Assembly (NCBI GenBank): GCA_910591455.2
Contig: OU342820.1
Coordinates: 18,686,845-18,750,844, forward strand
DNA: 64,000 bases
DNA from: Pholis gunnellus
Taxonomy: Eukaryota; Chordata; Actinopteri; Perciformes; Pholidae
Direction of reading: 5' to 3'
The notes under the pieces are model-generated. The model made no database searches and had not been told where the DNA came from. It saw nothing but the letters and a program-made list of their open reading frames with translations. A program made the position numbers and the translations under genes. The number at the start of each line of letters is the position of its first letter. Positions within the stretch are counted from its first letter, which is position 1. This document shows positions 33,859-47,628 of this stretch, one piece after another.

Positions 33859-36800
33859 CGGCGACAGCATCCCTGATCTTTCAAAGAATGCCGTCTAACA
33901 TGGCTGTCACCGACGGCCACCCACAGACAGGAACACCAACACTTTCATCCCCATAAAGGACACACTTTGAATGGCAATAAGAGGTTGGGTGACATCTCTG
34001 TTGCTAATTGCGAGGGCGTTTCTGCTCCCGCGGGGGATCATTAATCATTCAAACGGTGCGGGCGGTACCGCGGCGCTGATCTTCTGAGACAACATTTTGA
34101 CATGTCACAGCAGGAAATGCACAGGTGTAAATAGAATTGATGATGGCTAAATTTCATTTTAGTCGCTTCAGTTTCAGGGTCCTGGTATTGTTCACGCTGG
34201 CTTAATGAAACAATGCATCATTAATGTTAGCACCTGGGCTGTTCCTGCTGTTTTTGCCATTTTTATTACCATTTTGTTCCAAAAATCTCAGTATTTTTTT
34301 TACTAACAATATTTCAAATGATTGTGTAATGTGAGAGGGTTGCTTGCAGTGCCAAACTTACAGAGGATATATCATCAGACTCTTCAGCTCCACATGGTGT
34401 TTTAGCGTCTTTGAGCGTGTTTTGATTGTATAAATGCAAATGTGCTACTTTTGTTTCACTCTTACCATTGCTCGTCAGACTCTAGATAAGCAACTCTTTG
34501 CTACCTGCTCAGCATCAAACGACAGATGGGCAAAGTTAGCAACTAGCTGGTTAACTAAGTGGAGCAGTTAAAGAACCAAACATTTCACACAGTAGCTGGT
34601 AGGGACCGAACCAGAGCTCAAAGAGAGGAAACTCTTACATTCCCTGCAGGTAGACACAAAACACCTACACGTTTAAAACATGATAACTTGCTCCCAGAAC
34701 CCTGTGGCCTCAAACAATCCGATATTGCATGTTCATAGTAATTTAACATCAGGCTGAAGAGCAGACGCATGACTTCAAATTGAGGCTAATTTTGCTTCAT
34801 ATCTGCTAGTTGTGTAAATAGACCCATAACTTAACACTAACTAACCCTAAGGTGACGTTAATATGTCAATGTTGTGTTAAAAGCGTGTTACACTGCCCTC
34901 AAGTGGCCTGAAAAAAATGTGAATTCTGCAGATTTTAGTTTTATTGATTTAACTGATTTATAATAATAATAATAATAATTATTATTAATATTAATATTTT
35001 AGTTTTTCCCACTTCATCCTGCTGCTGCTGCTTGTGATGCCCATCGCTCCCTATTGTGGACCACCTATGGGATGACTCACACCAGTGAGGGAATTATTAA
35101 TATGAATTGTTCCTTCACATCACATTCATTTGTCAGATGCTTTTATTCAAAGCAACCTACACTAATCACATTTTTTTCATCACCGCATGTGCTGCATGTC
35201 CTCAAAATGAAGCACATTTGTTCCTCCACCTGTCTTCTACCTGAAGATCTGCTCCAGCTGCCACGCTGTATGGATGCACATATTGACGGCATATTAGATG
35301 TAAGAATGTCGGGTGATATTTATAGTCTGCTGTCCCCATCCACTGGACACTAAGTGCTGTTGTTCCTGTACAATGTGTCAGAAATATCACCGTCGTTTTT
35401 TCTTCTTCCTGCAGCAATGTCTCCAACACACATCCCTGTGAGTTTATTGTACTTGGCAGATAGAGAGGTGCTGGTCTCTAAATTGCTACAGCAGCTCTTA
35501 CCATATATAGACACATACAGTATTTTGGCCCAAATCCCCTGAAGCAATGCAAAATCCTCAAGTCTGTGGGATTGTGCTGAATACACACTGCTGGTAGGTG
35601 GATGTTGATGCTGATTTTTTGTCTTACAAATATTGCACCAATGATCCTGTCACTAACAGTAACAGGATTGACTGGGCATCTTATAAACAACACAACATCT
35701 CAGGGAAGGTGAAGAAAGTATGCTTCACTTTTTCATATTCCCATCTTGTGTGCAACTTCATTTGCTCTAATGCATCACTTCATGTCAAAACTCAACTCTA
35801 GTGTCCTTTATAAGGCATTTTATTTTATACTTCCTGCCAGTTTATAATTCTACTAACCTAGCTCTGTGTTTGTGTTTGTGTTATTCACAGAAGCCGATGT
35901 TGCGTGTGTGGATTCGGTTTGTTCGGTCCCATGTCATAAGAAAACATTGAGCTCTTTCGTCACTTGTGATTTTCAGCATCCGCACCTATCTAAAATGTAT
36001 GAGAATGCATACAATATTATACACACACTCTTATGCATTAAGCATGCACTCTGAGATTCACACACTTCCTCCGCGGTCGGTGGAGCTTGTGGCGCAATTC
36101 CAGCCGGTTGTGGAACGACCGCAAAGTTTGGGGAGCAGTGTTTGTGGGTTTGTGAAACTACACCTGTGAAGAGGAGAAAACACTGAAAGCATGCATGACT
36201 TAACGCAAGGTCAATGTAAACTGTAGTATGGCAATGCAAAATGTGATGCTCCTGTTTAATAATGTATCAACATGTGCGAGGCATTAGGTATTCAGGTGAA
36301 AGCAAGGCCATGTGTAAATTGTTGTATGTTTCATAAGTACGAGTCATAACAGCCGTATCAAGCTTGCAGAAAGTAATGGCCGCTCCATGTACTACGACAA
36401 TTGCTCTGCAGGAAAGCAAAAATGTCCACGTAAAGAAAAAAAAAACAAGCTTCCGTATACAACGTGACTTTTTATTTTTATTTTTTGTTAGAAGTACTAC
36501 GTCAACACTTCTTCCTGGCTACTGGGCCGGTGATGGATGTGAGGAAAAAAAACAAGAAATAAGAATGAAAAAAGGGAAAAAACACTGAAAGATTAAAGGA
36601 AGAAGAAGAAGAAGGCAGAGGAAGGGAGGAAGAAATGATAGATGAGAATGATAGAAGAGAAACTGTGATTGCAGCAGTACTTGTGTTTTACTGTAACAGC
36701 ACAGAGGGGAAGGAGTATTGATACACACACACACACAGCAGCCACCGAGCTACAACACATGTTCCCCTTAACTTTTAATACTCCCCTGTGAACTCCCGGA

Positions 36801-36948
36801 TGGTACATTACAGAGTGCACTCGACCTTGTGAGTCTGTGTGTGTGTGTGTGTGTGTGTTTTCCCGAATACAGCCCACAAGGGAAGGGTTAATATTGGATG
36901 AGTGGAAGGTTATGTCAACATTCGAGCTATTGATTTCTCCTCAGGATT

Positions 36949-36950
<2 letters not shown>
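33859..36950. other. Non-coding interval
   Basis: No supported exon. An AAT/ATT inverted run lies at 34962-34998. The segment 34085-34260 is repeat-free and TAAT-rich and could be a conserved non-coding element, which cannot be tested here. Confidence 0.45.
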
Positions 36951-36998
<48 letters not shown>

Positions 36999-37039
36999 AC
37001 CTTTTCACTTACAACCTTTTTAGGCTCCATCGCTTGGAC

Positions 37040-37106
<67 letters not shown>
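36951..37106. repeat. (CT)n and (CA)n microsatellites
   Basis: CT tract 36951-36997 and CA tract 37040-37106, 42 bp apart. Confidence 0.97.
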
Positions 37107-37109
<3 letters not shown>

Positions 37110-37342
37110 TATGAGCAGCATCAACACACTCTAATTCACGGCTGAGTAAAACGAGCAGTTCATGCGTTTATCAGACTGTAAATGTTCAAAGTAATTAAAA
37201 TCATCGTCAAATAAATATGAAACCCGGTTATCACTCCTTAATTACACTGATTTTATTATTCAATTAACATTCATCAGCTGTAAACATGTCTTGAAGGTGT
37301 ATTGTTGTGTTTATGATTTCACCTTGAGGAACAAAAAGCACG

Positions 37343-37370
37343 GTGTGTGTGTGTGTGTGTGTGTGTGTGT
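37343..37370. repeat. (GT)n microsatellite
   Basis: 28-bp tract in the inverse sense to the CA tract 240 bp before it. Confidence 0.95.
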
Positions 37371-37649
37371 TTAGTGCTACATTAATTAATTATTGACATG
37401 GTATAACGTCGTGAAACATGTTGACACGTGTGGATAATAAAAATTGAACCAGGGAGCCGATAAAGAGGAATCCGTATAAAAAGAGACGTTCCCATACATT
37501 TACTCCGTTCAGCCATAAATGTGATGCTGTGAAAAGAAATCTGTTGAATAACATTTTGCTCAGAGTCAATTTGTTAAATGGAAATGACTTAAACTGAAAA
37601 TGTTTTGATTGTCGCATTCCCCTCAAATGATTCTATCAGAGGCCAAAAA

Positions 37650-37695
37650 CTAACTTCCCCCTGGGGATGAATAAAGTTTATATCTATCTATCTAA
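37650..37695 (+). mobile_element. 3' tail of a non-LTR retroposon (LINE/SINE)
   Basis: CTTCCCCCTGGGGATGAATA, then AAGTTTATATCTATCTATCT. The conserved CTTCCCC..GGGG..AATAAAG tail with a short tetranucleotide end is typical of fish LINE and LINE-dependent SINE copies. The 5' part is truncated or unrecognisable. Confidence 0.5.
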
Positions 37696-38119
37696 ACCGT
37701 TGCTGTTGTCCTTCATGGGAGGACCGTTTCTATCCCTCTGCCTTCTTCAGTGAATTTAACATCATCAGGTTTCACATGTGATCTAAATACAGGACCTCGG
37801 TCACATCATTGATAATATTTGGTTGCATGTATCACAGTGTCTGTGTTGGTCTCTGTTTAAGGACGAGATTTAGTCGGCCTTATAAAAAGTGAGGTTTTGA
37901 GAATGTTTTTTTTCTGGACATTTGAAAGTCGGTAAGATAAAACATGAATGTACCTTTAAGTCTGGATGAATTCACTGCAAAAGCAGGGGACCAGGCAGAA
38001 TCAGTTGAACATGAAACTAAGGACACTTTGTCATGTTTGGTTTCCAAACAGGCGGCAACCTCCGGTTCTGCCGAGTTAATTCTATGCGGAAGTGTCTTAA
38101 AACGTGCATTCTCTCTAAT

Positions 38120-38550
38120 GTCCAGCAGGGGGCGACTCCTCTGGTTGTATAGAAGTCTATGAGAAAATGACTCTACTTCTCTCTTGATTTATTACCTCAG
38201 TAAACATTGTAAACATGAGTTTATGGTCTCAATCTCTAGTTTCAAGTCTTCTTCAATACAGCATGATGTTCATTTAGTAGATGATGGTCCCTTTAGAGTC
38301 AAATAGAAGCGGAGTATGTTTTAGGGAAGGCTCACTGTGATGGACAGGTGGCTGCCGCTGTCAGAGCTGAATACGGCGTCTCTACGTCACTCCTCCGCAT
38401 TCCAAATCTGGTGACTTCCGATCATCGTTTGCGAAAAGAACAACGTGTTGACGGCCGTAATCCAAGATGCCTGGAGGCCTCGAAACGTCAGTCCACAAAC
38501 CAACGGGTGACGTCACGATGACTATACGTCCACTTACAGTCTGTGTTTCC
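38120..38550 (+). mobile_element. Dispersed repeat, copy B
   Basis: Matches copy A in NLR intron 9 through TTGTATAGAAGTCTATGAGA, AAATGACTCTACTTCTC, GTTTATGGTCT and CTCTAGTTTCAAGTCTT, and ends with CAGTCCACAAACC, GGGTGACGTCACGATGACTA and ACAGTCTGTG. Confidence 0.75.
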
Positions 38551-38878
38551 AAATAACAGAATGATTCTTTGACAAGACAATCAAAGTTTCAGGCGCAAAC
38601 CTTTGACCTTTGGATTGTGGGACTCTTCTTTTAAACTGTTCAGTGGAGAAACTTTTCACATCGCCTCTGAGCTGTAATTGAAGTAGAAGGTACAGTAGAG
38701 GTGGTGGGTGTACATGGAACTGTCATCACCGCCTCCATTTTTAGACGTTAGAATAATTAGCATAAACAAGTGAGTCCATCTCTACATCCCACTTTAGAAC
38801 GAGTGGCGTGTTCTTCCATCCAGGCAGAGCTAATCGTTCACCGAAGCAAAAGAAAAGAAAAATCCAAGGGGGTCAGTG

Positions 38879-38891
38879 GGGGGGGGGGGGC
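38879..38891. repeat. G-run
   Basis: Thirteen or so G residues followed by CTATT-type imperfect repeats (38908-38955). Confidence 0.9.
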
Positions 38892-39054
38892 TTTGTTACT
38901 TCTATCCTATCTATTCTACTCTATTCTGTTCTATCTGTCTGTCTTTCTGTCTCTATAGCCGTCGATCCATTCATCCCTTTGCAAGTGTTCAATCTAAAAA
39001 GGAGCAGTATGTTGGCACTCTGAACATTCACTTTGTCTATCATCTAATTTCACC

Positions 39055-39135
39055 GTGTGTGTGTGTGTGTGTGCACGTGTGCGTGTTTGTGTGTGTGTGT
39101 GTGTGCACGTGTGCGTGTGTGTGTGTGCGCGTGTG
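39055..39135. repeat. Interrupted (GT)n with CACGTGTGCGTG units
   Basis: GT tract broken twice by GTGCACGTGTGCGTG, that is, a duplicated composite unit. Alternating purine-pyrimidine, prone to Z-DNA. Confidence 0.93.
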
Positions 39136-39780
39136 CTCTCCCAAGCTATTACTTTGAGGTGTGATGAGAGATCTTGTCTCAGAGAAAAACAACAAAATAC
39201 AATAATGGATGAGAAAGAAGAGGACACCGAGTGTTTCATCGGTTAGGCTTTGGGAGATTAATGCGTCGACGATGCAAATTTGCTGGAAACAATAGAAAAT
39301 GAGGAAAGAGGTCAGTCATGAGGGCCACTCTTACATCCATTGAGAAGTCACTGTTGTTGACAATCAGCCAGCAAAGAAAAACAGTGTAAGAAAAAACTCT
39401 TTAGGGAATTACGTGAAGTGAATTTTTCTTAACAAAATGAGGAAATGCGCGATACAGTGTGCGTGTGTGTGTGTGCACGCCTGGTGTGTAACTGAATCTC
39501 TCACCCTAAAGGCTGAGATGGAAACTGATGGACAAGATAGAGTGTGCGATGGGAGAATAAGGGGGGAGGCATCAGGGTGTGAATGCTAATAGTCTCCTAG
39601 CTAAGACATCCACAGTATCTCTCCATCTCATCTAGCTCTTATCCTCGCCTGACTCCCTCCCTTCCTCCCTTCCTCCTCCCTCTTTTCCTTCTCTCCTCTT
39701 CTCTTTTTTTTGCCACCAACATCTCACCCTCATCCCTCCCCTCCTGCCTCAGCTTCTCTCCTCCACCTGCTCTTCCCTCT

Positions 39781-39784
<4 letters not shown>

Positions 39785-39813
<29 letters not shown>
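39785..39813. repeat. (CT)n within a long pyrimidine tract
   Basis: CT tract inside the pyrimidine-rich stretch 39640-39830. Confidence 0.93.
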
Positions 39814-39818
<5 letters not shown>

Positions 39819-39966
39819 TTCTGTCTTACTGCATATTTTGTATCTCTCCTTGTCGGCTTCTCTTCCTCCTCTGTCCCACAGCGTCTCTTTTTTTATTTAA
39901 ATCTCTCTGGAAACCAACACATTAGCAGAGATCAGAGAGGGAATCACGTCATCTCTGAGTCCTGAA

Positions 39967-39967
<1 letters not shown>

Positions 39968-39997
<30 letters not shown>
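39968..39997. repeat. Run of 30 cytosines
   Basis: Homopolymer C. The length may be a sequencing or assembly estimate. Confidence 0.97.
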
Positions 39998-39998
<1 letters not shown>

Positions 39999-40159
39999 CT
40001 GTTGCCCAACAGGGCACCTCACAGCACAATATCTTTATTTGTGTGTGTGTGTGTGTGTCGCGTTAACACATGATCAAGCATGTGCATGTTTATTCATGGC
40101 CTAAAATGCATAAGCTACTAATGCAAGTGTGTGGGTTATACGCATTTCTGTACGCGCGA

Positions 40160-40187
40160 GTGTGTGTGTGTGTGTGTGTGTGTGTGT
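40160..40187. repeat. (GT)n microsatellite
   Basis: About 28 bp. A smaller tract lies at 40040-40058. Confidence 0.94.
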
Positions 40188-43100
40188 TCGCCCCGAGAGG
40201 AGGCGGCACAGCACTCTCCAATGCTGCAGGCGGTGAACAGAGAGTGGGGGGAATGTGCTTGGCACTGCAGTAAATGAGAAAAAAAAGGGAGGAGGGGAAA
40301 AGGAGAAGTGCTGTAAAAGTTGCTGAGGCACACAAAAGAAAGGAGAGAGACAGAAATACTCTCTTATCCTTAATTAGAGTTTCCGCCTCTCCCTCTTCTT
40401 CCAGGGAACCAAAGCTTGAACCCACTTTTCTCTTTTTTTTTCTCTCTTTTTCTCTTCTTCTCTGTCTTTTTTAAAACGTTTTCCTTTCACCACGCTGCAC
40501 ACATCAGACTTTTGTTTTAATCGCTTCTAATAACACATGCTCCCCATGTTTCCCTTTGTCATCCTATTTGTCTCTAAAACTGCTTTTTTTTTTCTTTTCA
40601 ATTTGCTCCGGGCACGTCTACGTCTAAAATAACCTTCCTCTGCTTCATAAAGTGTAGAAATACGACACTCTGACAGTGAATCTACAGCTCTTGTCAGCTG
40701 ATGGCTCATTACGGTGGAGATACTGTATATCCTACACCTCAGAGAGATTAACCTTCAAGGGGTCGAGATTTATCACATTTTATTCTGAAATTCTACGTGT
40801 GGTGCGGCACCTGTTATACATGCACACTCAAGAATGCAAATCACACGTGCACGCACACAAACACACACACATACACACACGTAAATACAGAAACAGAAAC
40901 AGGGAAAGGCTTTTGTTAACACGAAGCACAAAGAAGAAAGAAAACAAAACATAATACATAAGAAGATGCATGACCACAAGTGATTGATTGTTCTTAAAAA
41001 GCTCGTTGTGTGTTGATCTAATTCAATTATTAAAGAATATAAAAAGTAGAGTAATTCTAGGCAACAGTCATTCTGAGTTCAAGTAATAGTTCCACTTGGT
41101 CACCTCTTGAGGGTTTGTAGCATTCTCTGCGGTAGTCGGGCTGAATTCACAACAGTCGTGGCAAAATAAATAACTACTCAAGCCTCTCGTTGAGTATGTT
41201 CCACTTCTGGACCGTTGATCTGTTTGCTCAGTGTGCTTCAGGCACTTTTCCACAACACAACAAGCTAAATACACTACGTCTGTGTGATGCTGCACTGACT
41301 CCTCAAAACTCTGAAGCTCCACCAGAAGTGGCTTATTTATACAACATGTCGATGCCAGGAGAGGATCGCGGTGCGAGTGCGGTTTGAGACACATTCTCCA
41401 ACATTTTTGGCCCATTTTGGATCTGGGTTCCACTGTCACCGACTGTCCTGTTCAGGATGACCAGCTTAGGGAAAGGGCTGAGGCAATTTTAGAGAAAAAG
41501 AATAATAATGAAAAAAGAATTACTCGGTTTCATTTTTTCATTGTTTAAGTCAACTCTTTGACACAGTGACTATGTGATTATTGGGGGTTAATTAAACTTG
41601 ATAAGATAGAGGAAAATAATCTTTTGATTACTACCCCTGAAAAATACATTTTGTTTGTTTGAACTTTTATCTTTAAACTAAAAAAAAAACAAAAAGCGTG
41701 TTTGGTCGTTTTCGTTTCAGCACCTGATACGGCTCCTCTCCGGGGAGCAATTAAAAGTTCTCTGTCTCTGATAAAAAATATTTTCAATTTCTCTTTCGGC
41801 AATGACAACCAATGTTGATTGTGCATATTATGAGTGATTATTATTGGTGTCAAGTTTGTAATTCAGTTTAGCTAATTTCCATATTTCCCTGTCGGTTCAC
41901 ATGAGTTTTAACACCGTACGGTACGTGAAGCCTCGTGTAGACCTCGTTTATACGCGGCACACAGCCTGAAAAAGTTGATGGTTTGGAGATTGCTCCGTGT
42001 CAGGGTTTACGGACCGATGGACAAAACACTGTGGTCTGGCTGTGGAGCCATGCTGCGAAGTTTGCAGAGCTCCTGAATAATCTAACCGTGACTCTGACCC
42101 CCTCAGTGTGGCTGCTGTCAATGCTCGATTGACGACCTGAGCCTCTACGTTTCTCTGAGAAGAGATATGGTCCATGTTCAGGTCACCTCTGTCCGCCTTG
42201 TCGGTTTGTGTGTGTGCGTTTGACAGGTACAATCTCCTCTAATCACAGCTTTTGGACCCCACTGTGGACTTGAGGTGTCAATTAATACCCATGACAACCA
42301 AGGGAGACAGGGATGGTGGTACGAGGCCAGAGAGACAGACAGAGAGCCTGGCTCTTTGCTGTCTTCTGTCTATCAAAGTTCTGTTGGTTTGTTTATCTCA
42401 CATGCAACACATTTAGTTCCCTTCCTATGAACACATTGCCCAATGAGGTCAATTATAAAGTGGCAGGACACTCAGCTAGTACTCCATGCATGTTTTTGTA
42501 ACCTTACCAGCTACTTAATTAACAGTTTTTGGAGTAATTCATAATTGATCTAATGGCCTAAGGGCAAGTCAGAGGAACAAGCAGATAAAAAAGATGGAGG
42601 AGGAGAAAAAGACAGATATGCAGACAGAGTTGTAGCTTCAAGAGAGACGGAGGGAAACGGGTGGGTGTTAATAACAAGTCAAGTATAATCAACAGCCGCT
42701 GGTGTCGAAGGCCTTTGTCAAAGTCTCATATTTTAGAAGCAGCAATTGAACTCTTCCCTACAATTACATTTATCAGCAATGCGTGACTCACTGCTCCTCT
42801 GTCTGTGCGCGAGTGGTTTCATTAACTCCCTGTTTCCACTGTGCAGGATGTGTCACTACACTGTGGACGAGTGCTTATTGAGTAGACCTGCCAGGCTCTC
42901 TGTCTCTGCTGAAATTACCCACAGTGAACTATTTTCAGACCATTATGCAGAAGAAGCACAACTGTCGAACGGCTACAGTGAAGCGATTTCAATTTTCAAA
43001 CCAAACCGTCATTCCCTCTCTTCTACCTCAGGCAGAGACATGCAGCGAATGGATAGAGAGAAGGGGGACAAACACAGGATGATTCATCACCCCAAATTCT

Positions 43101-44475
43101 ACACATGGTTAAAAAATGCTGGTGCTGGTGCACAGCTGAGCTCAGGCATTGTGGAGGCACCCTCATCGAGACAGGACCACCTTTTTCTGTCAAGACGAAA
43201 ACTTCAGGGGTAAAAGTTCACGATCGACGGTTTAAAATAAATTAAAAAAAGTTGAAACTGTCTAAACTATAATCTCATGGAAGAATGACAGTATCCCACT
43301 CCTTCAAAAAACTGTCTACGCATCAGATTCATCTCGTGGCGCCCTGACGGCCGGCTCGAGGACCGCTGCCTTACACAAACATTTCCGCTTCCCGCTGTTC
43401 ACCTGTTGAACGGTGAGAGCACCTCTGGATCAACTCCTTCTGAAGATGACCTCAGAACAGAAGCAGGTTGCCTCCACCGTCTACATCAGCTGCCATTGTG
43501 CTCTGGACCGATCCACTGTATGCAACACCTGATCCAGATCTAATCAAATTACATATGGTTTATTCCACCACAGATGGTGCTGTCAGCCATGGAAAGCATG
43601 GGAGGTCCGTGCACTCCCCAGACCCCAATGTTCCCCAACAAACCAATGAATGCTCTACACAACATTTTAAGACCTCGTTTGATTTCCAAGTTAACTTTTG
43701 GAGTTTTAGTCTTGCACACTTTCTCACAAACGTTGTGTTTTGTTTGATATGTGACATTTACAAAGCTGAAGTTGATCCATTTGTACTTTTTCACATTGAT
43801 AGTCTTGCTGCAGCTGCACATTGCTGTGGTTGGTCTTGCCGTCTTCAAGGAGTTGGTGACCCAGCAGAACTAGGTGACTTGAGCGAGCATGAGGAGGGAA
43901 ACCATCTTTCTTGTTAGCACAATGACCAAAATGCATCCTCCTTGTTAACCTGTCACACCTGTCAACCCTCCCCTCTCCATCCCCTAGTAGCAGAGAGAGT
44001 GCAGGCGCAGAGGTTGTTTAGTTGAATATGTTAGTCTAGTCTGCCTGACTCATTGATCCTCCAGACTTTTGCAGCCTCCACTGAGTGCAGCTGTGCTGCG
44101 TTCAGACTTTGCAGCAGCAGGAGCTGATTGTGGCCACTCTGGACAACGCTTGTGATTCCAACCCAGTCTCACATCCAGTTAATCAATCCATCACGCTGTC
44201 CGTGTTGCTGAAGTCCCGCCCTTCCACACCCTTGTAAATAATACATCGTCCGCTGCCTCGCAGGGCTGGCAGGACCGTGTATCTTTCCATTAAACAAATA
44301 CATCTTATTGTAGATGGGTATCTGTGCATGTTAACAAAAGTGTGAGCACAAGGAAAGTCCACCTTGTTCCTCTACAGCATCAATCTTTTGTGCCATTTAG
44401 ATCACTTTGATACGAGGTCATTTAGGGTGAGGGCGCCTTGGGTGGACTCATCCCTCTCCCTTTGTTTCTCTCTCT
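40188..44475. other. Non-coding interval
   Basis: No convincing exon. The longest frames (42746-43213, 155 codons; 43468-43917, 149 codons) show no domain, no amino-acid pattern and no good splice context, and are treated as chance. Confidence 0.45.
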
Positions 44476-44495
44476 CACTCACACACACACACACT

Positions 44496-44530
<35 letters not shown>
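44476..44530. repeat. (CA)n with TCATA interruption
   Basis: Two CA blocks split by ACTCATAC, with a second CTCATAC at the end. Confidence 0.95.
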
Positions 44531-44532
<2 letters not shown>

Positions 44533-45071
44533 ATACATATATGGACAAATCTGTCAAATCCCCGTGGTGGCTGCAGGCTTTGGGGTGTTAGGACAGTGAC
44601 ATACTGCTGACAGCCCCAGAATGATAAATCCCAGATGTAAACTAATGCCCCACACTGCTTCACCACCAGTTCGGAACCATGAAACAAGTCTCTGGAGTTT
44701 ATGATGTCAATCCCCTATAGATTACTTTATACCTTACCTTTAATGCCAGAGCAACACGAGTGGAGATAGGCTTTTTTTCTTGGCAGCCATTTTGATGTGT
44801 CGCTGCAGGTCAGGAACAGGCGTAATAAATAACATTAATTATGGCCCCGGTCCGTTTAGGTGGGTCAGGGCACTCGTATTGTGCATGCTGGCTCACTGGA
44901 AAGGCGTTTGACACTAAATAGAATGTGACCATAATTAATTACACCATTGCTTACCCTCAATGATATGTCAGAACGACCGCTAAGGGGCCTCTCTACTGAC
45001 AACCTAAGGACGTGGTCTATCCTTTAACTTCCCACATGTTGTTTCCCTCAGACGGCAACAAAGATGTCAGA

Positions 45072-45120
45072 CAATCTAGTGTTCCACGTGTGGTCTCGCC
45101 ACATCGGGAACACTAGGTTG
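45072..45120 (+). other. Two-tier imperfect hairpin
   Basis: CTAGTGTTCC (45076-45085) pairs with GGAACACTAG (45107-45116), and the stem extends outward by up to four more pairs including one G-T. The 21-base loop holds an inner stem TGTGG/CCACA with a TCTCG loop. No coding context is seen. Confidence 0.55.
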
Positions 45121-47596
45121 GAACGTCATTAACTGACCAGGTAACTAACTTCACTATAATTGTCCACCAGACCATGTTTGACCGTAATCTTGATTCTCTA
45201 AACCTGCAGATGTGCCCGTTTAAATGCGATAGTTAAGCTTCTTTTATTTACATTTTCTCAACTCAAACACTGAATTAAAAATATTTTTTTTTTCCAGGCT
45301 TGCACAGAGAGACAACCCCAGTAAGGACTTGATGATATGAGAATGAATAACTTTACTGTTCAGACTGAAGGAAAGCATTGGTCAGTCTGGAACTGCTTTT
45401 AATAGGTTTGGCTCAATCTTTCTTGTGGAGAGTTGTTCAATAGATGATTACATCACGAGAACTTGTGGGGTTCCTCAAGGATCAACTACTTTTCAACACG
45501 TTTGTCTTTGCTGCCCTTTCTCTGCCTGTCTGGCACGTCTTGTTAAAACAAATTGAAACACACGGAAACAATTGTTCACCTTTCAAAAGCCTTTATATTG
45601 AATACCTGTTATTATTATTATGATCAAATAACTACTATTTATGGTCAAACACAAACTTCACTTCACACCATGCTGCCGTCTTTGGAAGGTGACACGGTCA
45701 AGCTTCATCATAATGTGTACCTTAAGACTTATAATGTATACAAACACCAAAGAGAGAGCACAAAGTGACATCCGGTGTAATAGAGGTCACTTTCAAGATA
45801 GCGGCTTTGTAGAGCTGCCACCATCATTTTGAGTCGTGGAGTCTCTTTAGCTGCAGCTTTACACGGACAGGCTTTTAATAGATGTTGTGATAAAAGGAAC
45901 TCACATTAAATGCTCAACCAAAAGTGAAAAAAAAAAACTAATTGGTAGACACAGAGTGCCCAGTCAGTAATTAATCTTCTAACCTTTGTTTATGCCAAAA
46001 CTAATATTATCCTTAAACAGAAGCCTCAAAAAAAGTCCCGTAACCTCTGAGAGCATTTGCGTTTGTCTGTCACTTCTCGTGGCTTGAATAAATGATTGAT
46101 GATCCCTCCATCAATATTTATTGAACATCAAGAGCCTGTGATGAGGCTTCCATGCGAAGGCTGATAAAAGTTTAATCCTCCAATCAAAAAGTCCTATCTT
46201 CCCTTTGATAGAAAGAGGATGGGACCGGCCCATTATCGTCTCCTAAAGCACACACAACCATTCCCCAACACACAGATGCAGTATTTTCATATTTTTTGCC
46301 CACAAAACCTCAACTGCAAAAAAGACAAATTTCTTTGCGCCCAAAATAATGAATTCAACTGAACCGCAAACTAAGTTATTTGACAAACAGGTGAATGTAT
46401 CGTGTGAATGCGGTGTCAGATGTGTCATTATGCACACCGGGGGTCTTAATCAGTTTCCGAGACACGAATCTAAATGAGAAAGTCAGCCTCTTGTTCTGGG
46501 AACCGAGCCATGAAAACATTTTTACAAATTACAAACTTAGGAGGTGGAGCTTTGTGCTGGAGTGAGCTGTGGGCTACATCGCAAACCTATATTCCTTCCA
46601 TTTGATTGTTTATCAAGAGCATAGGAAAACCCACTGCAAAAAATAGACCCAGTACACATACCTGTCATACCAAAATCACTTTAGAGCTGCACTTAACTAT
46701 GCACTTAATGCTTTTGCTGTGTTTTATTTCAATTGACTGGCTAAGAAAAACTCAACAGACTGAAAAATGAAACGGCCCACAAAGTGTTCTCGTGGTGATT
46801 CATTACCTCCTGACCGAGCACGCACGGTAATGTGCATCATGCTCAACTCAGCCTCTAAGGGAGCTCGACTCTCTACACATATATACGCAGGCTCACATCT
46901 CGCCACCTACAGTTGCATTTTGGATTTCAATTTGCATATGCCCTTGAGACTGCCTCCACACCCTGTTAATATTCTCCTCGCCATTAAGAGCGTTATTGCA
47001 TTCACAAAATCTCTCTCTCCCTCCGTCCCTCTCTTCATCCCGCCGTTCCCCCTCCTCCTTGTTCAAATAAGTGTTTCTGCTAATAACTCCCCGTTCTGCA
47101 TGTACTAGCTCTTTTTGTCCTCGGAGAGTAACCGGTACGTGCAAGTACGTGCGTGTGTTAAGTGTGTTTTGTCTCATTGTATACATATTGTGTACATGTG
47201 AACATTCAGTATTCCCATCTCTAATTACTTGTTTGTGCTGTAGTGGTGGCCTTGTTGGGGGGATAGTTTCCAACCTGATTAGCTTGAACACGGTCAGCTA
47301 TACTTGCAACTCAGGCCGAAGTCGACTCCCACACACACTTATTAGTCCAGCAGGGTTAAAAGTGTCTGACAGACGCAGCTATCCAGACAGAGGAAGTAAT
47401 AACGAGGCCAGGGCGGAGGAGGTGATCATAAATGGCCGACCCCTGCGTCTCTGAGTGTTGGGGCGAAGTTGTTATCCGTCTTCTTGCTTCTTCTGCACCT
47501 CTTAACTCCTTCTCTCCTTCCTTTAGAACAGCCAAGCCAGCACTTTGAGAGTGCAACTATAAAACAAGGGGCACACGTTAACAACCCAAACAAGCA
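45121..47596. other. Non-coding interval
   Basis: No supported exon or recognised repeat. Confidence 0.5.
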
Positions 47597-47628
47597 CTAT
47601 CTATCTATCCATCTATCTATCTCTATCT
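47597..47628. repeat. (CTAT)n tetranucleotide repeat
   Basis: CTAT units with one CCAT variant. Confidence 0.92.

Noticed and set aside
42746..43213. 155-codon plus-strand frame
   Set aside because: No motif, signal or splice context; consistent with a chance ORF in 64 kb.
43468..43917. 149-codon plus-strand frame with a minus-strand counterpart
   Set aside because: Several frames are open at once and none shows a protein family pattern.
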